This document shows positions 24,068 to 31,020 of a stretch of 64,000 nt of DNA, piece after piece. The stretch's first letter is position 1; each line of letters begins with the position of its first letter. The translations under genes and the position numbers were made by a program. A model generated the notes under the pieces. It saw only the letters and a list, made by a program, of their open reading frames with translations. It searched no databases and was not told the DNA's origin. This DNA is from Streptomyces varsoviensis (GTDB lineage Bacteria > Actinomycetota > Actinomycetes > Streptomycetales > Streptomycetaceae): positions 62,001 to 126,000 of the forward strand of contig NZ_JOBF01000022.1 of NCBI RefSeq assembly GCF_000718635.1, given 5' to 3'.

Positions 24068-25390
24068 ATGCAAGAAACCCCCGCGCCCGGCGTACCCGTG
24101 CTTCCGCCGGCGACGACCCTCCGCGAGACGGCGGCGGCCACGCTCGCCCCCGTCCTGAAGCTGTACCTGGACCTGCACGCGCACCCGGAACTGTCGGGCC
24201 AGGAGGAACGTACGGCCGCGCGCTTCGCCGCGGCGCTGACCGCCGCGGGCTGGACGGCCACGACGGGCGTGGGCGGCCATGGCGTGGTGGGCGTCCTGCG
24301 CAACGGCGAGGGCCCGACCGTGCTGCTGCGCACCGAACTCGACGCCCTGCCCGTACGGGAGGACACCGGCCTGCCGTACGCGAGCGAGGCGCGGGCGCCG
24401 GGCCCGGACGGCGTCGAGGTGCCGGTGATGCACGCGTGCGGACACGACGCGCACGCGGCGGCGCTGACCGGCGCGGCGCGGGTGCTCGCCGCGCTGCGCG
24501 CGGAGTGGGCCGGGACCGTCGTGATCGTCGGCCAGCCGGCGGAGGAGACGCTGAGCGGGGCGCGCGCGATGCTCGCGGACGGGCTGTACGACCGCTTCCC
24601 ACGGCCGGACGTGGCGTTGGCGCAGCACGTGGCCCCGTTCCCGGCGGGCCTGGTCGCGCACGGCACGGGCCCGATGACGGCGGCGTCCGCCACGGTCGAG
24701 GCCACGGTGCACGGGCGCGGCGGGCACGCCGGGATGCCGCATCTCGCCGTCAACGCCGCGGAGATCGCCGCGCTGGCGGTGGCCCGTATGAAGGCCCGTA
24801 CGCCCGCCGGCACCGTACTGACCGTCGGCGCCCTGCACGCCGGTACCCGCGCCAACGTCGTACCGGACCGGGCCACGCTTGGCATCACCGTACGGGCGGC
24901 CGACGACGCGGCGGTGACGGCGGCCGTGGAGCTGGTGCGCGAGGCGCTGCGGGAGGAGTGCGAGACGGCGGGCAGCCCCCGCCCGCCGGAGACCGAGGTG
25001 ACGGCCCGCGCCCCCGGCAATGTGAACGACGCGCGGTACGGGGCGCTGGTCCGCGCCGCCCACGCGGCGGAGCTGGGGGAGCGGCGGGTCGTGGGGTGGC
25101 CGTCGTCGACGGCGTCGGAGGACTTCCCCTGGTACGGGCGGGCGGGCGCGGAGGAGGGCCTGTACGAGGGCCCGGCGGTGCCGACGGTGTACTGGATGAC
25201 GGGCGGGGTGGGGGCGGAACAGTGGTCGAGAGCGGGAGGGGCCGCCGAGGTGCCGGTGGGCGAGAAGTTGGCGTCCCTCCCGCCGAACCACTCCCCGAGG
25301 TTCGCGCCGGAGGCGGTGGCGACGCTGCGGGGAGCGGTGCACGCGATGGCGGCGGGGGCGCTGGCGTGCCTGGGGCCGGGGGCTCCGTAG
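24068..25390 (+). CDS. M20-family amidohydrolase/peptidase
   Basis: The 440-residue metal-dependent hydrolase is of the M20D type (aminoacylase, carboxypeptidase, IAA-amino-acid hydrolase group). Metal-site motifs are MHACGHDAHAAAL near residue 123 and GQPAEET near 160; the lid domain has HGRGGHAGMPH and AGTRANVVPD. Late catalytic motifs are ASEDF and NHSPRFAPE. GGAAGG precedes ATG 24068. It is bracketed by the two precursor genes and their duplicated promoters, so trimming of leader, follower residue or an amide in the peptide product is likely. A cofactor-salvage role is the alternative. Confidence 0.88.
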   Translation: MQETPAPGVPVLPPATTLRETAAATLAPVLKLYLDLHAHPELSGQEERTAARFAAALTAAGWTATTGVGGHGVVGVLRNGEGPTVLLRTELDALPVREDTGLPYASEARAPGPDGVEVPVMHACGHDAHAAALTGAARVLAALRAEWAGTVVIVGQPAEETLSGARAMLADGLYDRFPRPDVALAQHVAPFPAGLVAHGTGPMTAASATVEATVHGRGGHAGMPHLAVNAAEIAALAVARMKARTPAGTVLTVGALHAGTRANVVPDRATLGITVRAADDAAVTAAVELVREALREECETAGSPRPPETEVTARAPGNVNDARYGALVRAAHAAELGERRVVGWPSSTASEDFPWYGRAGAEEGLYEGPAVPTVYWMTGGVGAEQWSRAGGAAEVPVGEKLASLPPNHSPRFAPEAVATLRGAVHAMAAGALACLGPGAP

Positions 25391-25404
25391 CCGCGGCACA
25401 GCCG

Positions 25405-25541
25405 GGTGTCAGAAGGGTGTCAGCGGTACGCCGCCCCGTATGCCAGCGGGGGACGGGATAACGGTGTGCGGGCACGGTGCGTGCCCGAGTTGCCGTGGCC
25501 CCCGGCTGTCGGGAGGCCCTTTCTCAGGAGAGTGAGTGATC
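25405..25541 (+). promoter_or_regulatory. Precursor B promoter/leader with two SARP-like heptamers and hairpins
   Basis: GTGTCAG occurs at 25406-25412 and 25417-25423 (11-bp period). GGGATAACGG follows. A perfect hairpin pairs 25469-25475 with 25481-25487 around a 5-base loop. A second hairpin spans 25497-25518. CAGGAGAG serves as ribosome binding site. Nearly every element recurs upstream of precursor A, including the hairpins, although the bases between them differ. Confidence 0.7.
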
Positions 25542-25718
25542 ATGGCGATGCAGTCCGATCTGGCTTCCCTTGCCGAGGAGATGCTGGCGCTGGAGTCGGA
25601 GACCTTCGAGATCAACGACTACGCGGACGTGAGCGAGACGCTGCTCGGCAGCTCGACGAGCTGTGACAGCAGTAGCTGCTCGTCCTCCACGACCAGCACG
25701 ACCAGCACCTGCGCGTGA
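25542..25718 (+). CDS. RiPP precursor peptide B (thiopeptide-like)
   Basis: The 58-residue peptide is a paralogue of precursor A: leader LASLAEEMLALESETFEI, tail SCDSSSCSSSTTSTTSTCA. The tail again has 19 residues and keeps Ser1, Cys2, Ser13, Cys18 and Ala19 of A, but has only three Cys and contains one Asp. It would give far fewer thiazoles and more oxazole/dehydro residues. A GTG at 25536 is possible, but ATG 25542 matches precursor A and has better spacing to GGAGAG. It is followed by a terminator-like hairpin and the luciferase-like gene. Confidence 0.9.
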   Translation: MAMQSDLASLAEEMLALESETFEINDYADVSETLLGSSTSCDSSSCSSSTTSTTSTCA

Positions 25719-25725
25719 TCCCGAT

Positions 25726-25759
25726 CCCGACGCGGCGGTAGTGGCCGCGAGGCGTCGGG
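25726..25759 (+). terminator. Terminator-like hairpin after precursor B
   Basis: CCCGACGC (25726-25733) pairs with GCGTCGGG (25752-25759), with further partial pairing inside. A smaller CGGGC/GCCCG hairpin overlaps at 25756-25769. There is no U-run. Placed eight bases after the precursor stop, it may leave precursor mRNA in excess over the following gene. Confidence 0.5.
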
Positions 25760-25859
25760 CGGCTGCCCGATGCCCTGCGGCCGTCACCGCTGAAAGAGAC
25801 GCGCTGCCGTCTGATCGCGTATGCAGTACATGTGGCCAAGGAAAGGAACGAACAACGCC

Positions 25860-26921
25860 ATGAGGCACGGTATTTCACTTCTCCCGGACTGTCGTCCCGA
25901 CCGGCGTTCGGCGGTGGAGTACTACCGGGATGCCCTGGCGCTGACCCGGTTCGCGGACCAGGCCGGACTCGACTACGTCAAGATGACGGAGCACTACATA
26001 GGCGAGTACGGCGGTTACTGCCCGAGCCCGCTGACGTTCCTGTCCACGGTGGCCGCGCAGACCGAGCGCATAAGGCTGATGACGGGCGCGGTACTGCCCG
26101 CTTTCCATCACCCGATTCAGATCGCAGCGCACGCCGCGATGGTCGACGCGATCAGCGAGGGCCGGCTCGACCTCGGTTTCGGAAGGGCTTGGCTGCCTTA
26201 CGAGTTCGAGGCGTTCGGCGTTCCGATGGACGAGAGCCGGGCCCGTTATGAGGCGACGATCAAGGCGGTACTGCGCCTGTGGACGGAGGAGAAGGTGACG
26301 GAGGACACTCCGTTCTTCGCCTTCACCGACGCGACTTCCCTGCCACGGGTCGTACAGAACCCCCACCCGCCCGTCTGGGGCGCCGCCGTCCGCTCCCCGG
26401 AGAGCTTCACCTGGCTGGGCGAGCACGGCTTCGGCGTCATGCTGGCGCTGGCCCCCCTCAAGCAGGACGTGGGCCTGAGCAAGTACGTCATCGACTTGTA
26501 CCGCAACGCGTTCACGGCGAAGCACGGCGCGGACCGGGAACTCCCGGGAATTGCTCTGAGCACTCCGCTGTATGTGGCGGAGACGGACGAAGAGGCATAC
26601 CGGGTGGCGGAGCCGCTGTACCGCGAATACATGTCGGTATGGTCCGAGGCGGCGTCGTCCTGGGAGACGACGAAGTCGGGCTCGTATGTGGGCTACGACA
26701 GCATGGGCAAGCATGCCAAGAACCTGCGGGATTTCGATGTTCGCAAGCACGGCACGGCCGTGATCGGTTCGCCGGAGACGGTGGTGGAGCGCATCCACGA
26801 ATTCCGTGAGGAGTATGGCGTGGACACCCTGCTGTGGCAGGTGGATTTCGGCGGCCAGAACCTCGACCAGATGATGTCGAGTCTGAAGCTGTACGTCGAA
26901 AAGGTGATCCCGAACTTGTAG
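25860..26921 (+). CDS. Luciferase-like monooxygenase (LLM class flavin oxidoreductase)
   Basis: The 353-residue protein has the bacterial luciferase/F420-type TIM barrel pattern: YVKMTEHYIGEYGGYCPSP, RIRLMTGAVLPAFHHP, EGRLDLGFGRAWLP and the late IGSPETVVERIHEF. Members use reduced FMN or F420. ATG 25860 has AAGGAAAGGAA upstream. Its place directly after precursor B suggests oxidative tailoring of the peptide, but the substrate is unknown. Codon use is slightly less GC-rich than in the YcaO genes. Confidence 0.85.
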   Translation: MRHGISLLPDCRPDRRSAVEYYRDALALTRFADQAGLDYVKMTEHYIGEYGGYCPSPLTFLSTVAAQTERIRLMTGAVLPAFHHPIQIAAHAAMVDAISEGRLDLGFGRAWLPYEFEAFGVPMDESRARYEATIKAVLRLWTEEKVTEDTPFFAFTDATSLPRVVQNPHPPVWGAAVRSPESFTWLGEHGFGVMLALAPLKQDVGLSKYVIDLYRNAFTAKHGADRELPGIALSTPLYVAETDEEAYRVAEPLYREYMSVWSEAASSWETTKSGSYVGYDSMGKHAKNLRDFDVRKHGTAVIGSPETVVERIHEFREEYGVDTLLWQVDFGGQNLDQMMSSLKLYVEKVIPNL

Positions 26922-26998
26922 TTGAGGGCCCACCGAGAAGAACCACAAAAGAATACCGATACCGAGTCATTTCCCCCCACTGAAACGAGGAGACTCTG

Positions 26999-27415
26999 AT
27001 GAAGCTCAACACGACTGTTGCCAGGACGGGTGCCTCCCTGCTCCTCGCCGCCGCCGCGGTGACGGGCGCGGCCGGCGCCGCCTTCGCGGCCCCGGCCGCC
27101 CAGACGACGGCCGTCACGGCGGCCCCGTCGAAGGCCACCCCGCCGGACTGCAAGGTCCTCAAGAGCATCTTTGACGTCCTGGCCACCAGCGACGACCCGG
27201 CCAAGGTCAAGCCCCAGCTCGACCGCTGGATCGGCCTCCTCGACGACGCCGCCAAGGACGTCCCGGCCGACCACCAGGCCGAGTACAAGAAGTACGTCGC
27301 CCACATCAAGGACATCCGCAAGGGCCTCGACGCCAAGGACCCGAGCAAGGCCATGAAGCAGCTCCACGACATCGCCGTCCCCCTCGACAAGCAACTCGGC
27401 GACTGCTCGAAGTAA
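26999..27415 (+). CDS. Small secreted protein of unknown function
   Basis: The 138-residue protein starts with a clear Sec signal peptide (LLLAAAAVTGAAGAAFA, cleavage likely near APA at about 32). The mature part of about 105 residues is Lys/Asp-rich and helical, with two Cys (DCKVL and GDCSK) at its ends that could form a disulfide. GAGGAG precedes the ATG. It follows the luciferase-like gene by 77 bp and is closed by a strong hairpin, so it may be the last cluster gene. No known family is recognised. Confidence 0.8.
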   Translation: MKLNTTVARTGASLLLAAAAVTGAAGAAFAAPAAQTTAVTAAPSKATPPDCKVLKSIFDVLATSDDPAKVKPQLDRWIGLLDDAAKDVPADHQAEYKKYVAHIKDIRKGLDAKDPSKAMKQLHDIAVPLDKQLGDCSK

Positions 27416-27423
27416 TCACAGGC

Positions 27424-27456
27424 TGTGGCCCCCGGCGCAGAGCGCCGGGGGCCACA
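27424..27456 (+). terminator. Strong hairpin terminator
   Basis: A perfect 15-bp stem (27424-27438 with 27442-27456, arms beginning TGTGGCCCCCGGCGC) has a 3-base loop. It starts nine bases after the stop of the secreted protein gene and lies before the convergent RNase H gene, so it can stop both directions. It marks the likely right border of the RiPP cluster. Confidence 0.85.
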
Positions 27457-27476
27457 CGCATGGGAGGAGGAGCCGG

Positions 27477-28157
27477 TCAGAGCTCCCGGCACTCGGGATG
27501 CCCCCAGCTTCGAGCCCCCTTGGCGACCTGGGTCCCCGCCTCGTAGGACCGGCCGCAGCCGCCGCACTGTCCGGGGAACTTGGCCTTGATGGTCCTGCTG
27601 CCCCCTGACCGGGGCCGGCTGGCCGCTTTCTTGGGGCTCTTGGGCCCCTGAGCGGAGGCGGGGCGCGGGACCGGAAAATCCTGATCCCCCTGCGAGGTGC
27701 CGGCGGCGACCTGGCTTTCGGCGACATCACTGGCGGCCTGGTCGGCGATGGCATTCAGGTGGTCACCGTCGGCGCGGTGCGCGGGTACGTAGACGAATTC
27801 CACCGCACGGCCCCCGAGCAGCGAGTCGATACGCTCCACAAGCTCCCGATTGGCCACGGGCTTCTTCGAGGCGGTCATCCACCCATTGCGCTTCCAGCCG
27901 GGAAGCCATTTCGTCACGGCATTCATCGCATACTGCGAATCCATCCGCACCTCAAGCCGCGCGGCCGGGTCCGTGGCCTCCAGCAACTCGGCAAGCGCCG
28001 TCAATTCAGCGACATTATTGGTAGCGGTCCCCAGCGGCCCCGCCTCCCAACGCTCCGGACGCCCCTCAGCATCCGCACAAACCCAGCCCCAGGCAGCCCG
28101 GCCCGGATTCCCTTTGGACGCCCCGTCGCAAGCGGCGATGATGTACTCGGCAGACAT
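27477..28157 (-). CDS. rnhA: Ribonuclease HI with C-terminal zinc-binding tail
   Basis: The 226-residue enzyme should cut the RNA strand of RNA-DNA hybrids. The RNase H core (1-140) shows the metal residues in AACDGASKGNPG, NNVAELTAL, VRMDSQYAMN and HRADGDHLNAIAD. The Cys/His tail (QCGGCGRSYE ... GHPEC, about 195-225) could bind zinc or nucleic acid. ATG 28157 is two bases from the stop of the upstream nuclease-helicase gene, so the two are co-transcribed. Confidence 0.9.
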   Translation of the reverse strand: MSAEYIIAACDGASKGNPGRAAWGWVCADAEGRPERWEAGPLGTATNNVAELTALAELLEATDPAARLEVRMDSQYAMNAVTKWLPGWKRNGWMTASKKPVANRELVERIDSLLGGRAVEFVYVPAHRADGDHLNAIADQAASDVAESQVAAGTSQGDQDFPVPRPASAQGPKSPKKAASRPRSGGSRTIKAKFPGQCGGCGRSYEAGTQVAKGARSWGHPECREL

Positions 28158-28159
28158 CC

Positions 28160-30142
28160 CTAAATCATGCCAGCCGTCGACCGGTCCCCAGCGCCGCCCA
28201 GGTGCGGCATCGACCCGGCTGCCGCGGTCGACGGGGGTACGGAGGCCGTGACCGGCTTCCCTGCCGGCACTGCGAGCTCGCGCAGCTTGGCACGGGTCTC
28301 GGGGTCGGTCGAGTAGACGATCGTCCCGATCATGCCGCGGGTGAGCAGCACCTTGTACGTATGGAGGATGAGCCGCCGCACCTGGTCGTCCGGGGTCGCC
28401 TTCTTGAAGACCGGGTCCTTGGACGCCGTACGGTCGACCACCCAGCGGTCGCCGCGCCAGACGAGGTCCGGCCCGAGGATGACTCCGCTCCAGTCGTATT
28501 CGAAGCCCTGCGCCGTGTACACGCAGCCGACCTGGCCGAAGCCGGCGGGGTCGGTGGCCCACAGCGCGGACGGGGGAGCGCCCATCACGGACCGGTCGCC
28601 CTTGAGGTTCCACGGGCGTTCCCAGCCGCCGATCCGCACATCGGCGGGGAGCGGTTCGCCGGGCTTCGCGTCGGACCACTTCCAGCAGTAGCCGGCGGAC
28701 ATTCGCGCCCCGTATCCCTGCGACTGCCGCTCCCGCAAGAATGCCTCGAGTTCTTCCGGCGAGTCCGCTACCTCCAAGTGCATCCGTCCGTCGGGCTCCC
28801 ACTCCACCGGACCATCGTCCTCGAGCCCAAGCAGCCGCACCACCCACCGCAAATACGCGTCGCTGCCGCCGCAGCGGAACTGGCTGTCCAGCTCCACCAC
28901 CCGGCAGCGCAGCCCCCTGGCGGCGGCGGCGTCCTTGATCTGCCCGACCGTGCCCATCTCCCCCGGCCGTACGACCTGGTACTCGTCCAGCAGGAAGACC
29001 GGTACGCGCGCGACATCGATCAGCTCGGTGAGCTGCGGTTTGCCGGTGCGGTGTTCGGCCCGGGTGTAGCGGTTCGCGGAGGTTTCGCGGATGCGATGCG
29101 CCTCGTCGCAGATGAGCACGTCCAGGCTGTTGGGGCGTGCCGTCATGAAGCTGTTGAAGTACTTGAAGAGGTTCTGCACCTCGCTCTTCCGAGCCCCGGC
29201 GACCTTGCGCATGGTCTTGGTGAACGACTGCGAGCCGGTGGCGTGCAGGGCCGGAACACCACGGCGGTACAACTCGCCGAGCAGGGACAGCGCGATCACG
29301 CTCTTCCCCGTTCCCGGCCCGCCGGACACCACCACCACCTCCTTGCTGTCCGACTCGTGCGCATGCTGAACGGCCCTGAGCACCGTCTCGTAGGCGATCC
29401 GCTGCTCGTCCAGCAGGACGAACTGCTCACGTTCGCGGACCTCCTGAGCCGCCACGCTCATCAACTGCTTCGACGGCTGCTCCTTGGCGCTCAGCAACTC
29501 GTCGGCGGCCTGGGCGCCGGACGCCGGAGCGAGCTTCGACCGCAGATATTCGAGGAATTCGCCCCGGCGGTCCCCCGTGAACATGCGCCCGCGCTCGTCC
29601 TGCACCGCTTCGTAGAGCCCACTGACACCGAACTCGGTCGCATTGTGCAGATACGCGACCCCCGATACCCGCTCCGGATGCTCAGCCAGCGCTCCGTTGA
29701 ACGACACCAGGTAGTCGGCATACCCGCGGACCTGCTCGATGGGGTTCAGCACGGGCCGGGGGTAAGCGTCGATCCGGCAGAGGGTGGCGTCCTCACCTTC
29801 CTCGGTGTACGCCTGGCTCCACTGCTTGAGTTCGACGACGACGTACGAGGGCGCCCCCGTACGCGGATGCACCCCGGCCAGCACCACATCGGCCCGCTTG
29901 CTGGTCAGCGGCAGCCCGTACTCGATCAGCATCTCGACGTCCCCGAGGCCGGCGTCGAGGAGCGCGGCGGTCAGCGCAGGCAGGCTCCGTTTCCATGAAC
30001 GGATCTCCGAAGCCCCGGGCTGGTAGCCGTGCTTGTGGACGAACTGCTCCGTCAGGTGCAGAGCCAGCGACTCTTCGAGGCTGCGGGCGGCGACCGTCGT
30101 AGCGGATTCACGAATTAGCAAGGAAGGGCCCCCAGGCAGCAC
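28160..30142 (-). CDS. DUF2075-type protein: PD-(D/E)XK nuclease fused to SF1 helicase, copy 1
   Basis: The 660-residue protein has an N-terminal nuclease pattern around residues 80-106: RADVVLAG followed by VVVELKQW, the D...ExK signature. An ATPase follows, with Walker A GGPGTGKSV near 275 and Walker B LICDEAHRI. Late helicase motifs include LDSQFRC, GCVYTAQGFEYDW and YKVLLTRGMIGT. The GTG start at 30142 has no clear ribosome binding site; a TTG 21 bases later follows GGGGG. A paralogue lies at 31021-32964 and RNase HI follows directly. Proteins of this form occur in phage-defence settings, but the function is not established here. Confidence 0.85.
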   Translation of the reverse strand: MLPGGPSLLIRESATTVAARSLEESLALHLTEQFVHKHGYQPGASEIRSWKRSLPALTAALLDAGLGDVEMLIEYGLPLTSKRADVVLAGVHPRTGAPSYVVVELKQWSQAYTEEGEDATLCRIDAYPRPVLNPIEQVRGYADYLVSFNGALAEHPERVSGVAYLHNATEFGVSGLYEAVQDERGRMFTGDRRGEFLEYLRSKLAPASGAQAADELLSAKEQPSKQLMSVAAQEVREREQFVLLDEQRIAYETVLRAVQHAHESDSKEVVVVSGGPGTGKSVIALSLLGELYRRGVPALHATGSQSFTKTMRKVAGARKSEVQNLFKYFNSFMTARPNSLDVLICDEAHRIRETSANRYTRAEHRTGKPQLTELIDVARVPVFLLDEYQVVRPGEMGTVGQIKDAAAARGLRCRVVELDSQFRCGGSDAYLRWVVRLLGLEDDGPVEWEPDGRMHLEVADSPEELEAFLRERQSQGYGARMSAGYCWKWSDAKPGEPLPADVRIGGWERPWNLKGDRSVMGAPPSALWATDPAGFGQVGCVYTAQGFEYDWSGVILGPDLVWRGDRWVVDRTASKDPVFKKATPDDQVRRLILHTYKVLLTRGMIGTIVYSTDPETRAKLRELAVPAGKPVTASVPPSTAAAGSMPHLGGAGDRSTAGMI

Positions 30143-30268
30143 GGAATGGCTGGAGCGGGTGGGGGCCTGTCCTTCGGCCTCGAGACGGTGTCCGTCCGTC
30201 GGCGGCGGAAGCCCGGCGGGCCGCTTGAATGATCGATGTCAACTCTAACTCTGCGGTTTTTGAGCGCT

Positions 30269-30463
30269 CTACTTCCGGCGACGCCAGGGCGTCAGGAGAT
30301 AGCGGTACACGTCGGCCAGCGACCGGAGGATCTGCGGGCAATCGGCCGAGCTGCTGTCACGCAGCGCTTGGCTGGCGACCCGGGCTGCGACGAGGAGAGC
30401 ACAACAGCTCACGACGGCCATGGCGGCCGCACAGACGACGAAAATGAGGGGGTTGGACAGCAC
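30269..30463 (-). CDS. Small single-pass membrane protein
   Basis: The 64-residue protein starts at GTG with GAAGGGAA five bases upstream. It has one strongly hydrophobic helix (PLIFVVCAAAMAVVSCCALLVAARV) and a basic tail ending in PWRRRK. The good ribosome binding site and membrane profile support it. It lies 127 bp upstream of nuclease-helicase copy 1, same strand. Function is unknown. Confidence 0.6.
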   Translation of the reverse strand: MLSNPLIFVVCAAAMAVVSCCALLVAARVASQALRDSSSADCPQILRSLADVYRYLLTPWRRRK

Positions 30464-31020
30464 GAAATTCCCTTCGGACGCACGCGTCGGCCCCTTGCGA
30501 GTGATCGTTTTCTCGCAGATGTGAACGCGATGGTCGGGTGAGGAGACCTGATCAGGCAGAGATGGGATCGTCGCCGGTACGCGGCGGTATGCAGCCCTTG
30601 CTGCCTGGGTGCTGTCCGAACGCTGACGGTCGAGGGAAGCGAGTCGACCTCGAGAGATGGCCGTCGAGCGGCAATGAAGGCACGTGTGCACTCCGTACGT
30701 AGGCGGAAGACGTGTCCGGGAGCCCGGAAGTCTGTTGTTGCCAGAATTTCCATTGAAGGATACGCAGTCGGATCGATGCTGACAAGAAATTTTCGAAAAC
30801 TGATCCGTATTGTCAGGTCTGCGTCATTTTATTCAAGGCCTGGCGATCGCCTGGTTGATCCCGCCAAGGAGGGGGTCCTCACCACACGCATACGCGCCGC
30901 TACGCAGCGAACGCGCCGTCACGACTCCCAGCGCGTAAACCTGACAGCTCCCCGCAGGGCCGCGACGGCGCCGCTGAGGTCGGCCAGCCAGGCCCGGACC
31001 CCGACCGTGCGCGGTCTCAT
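30464..31020. other. Gap between the two nuclease-helicase paralogues
   Basis: I see no supported gene here. The stretch around 30770-30850 is AT-richer than its surroundings, with TTTTCGAAAAC, and may hold the minus-strand promoter for the small membrane protein and copy 1. Weak open frames exist but lack ribosome binding sites and recognisable motifs. Confidence 0.4.
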
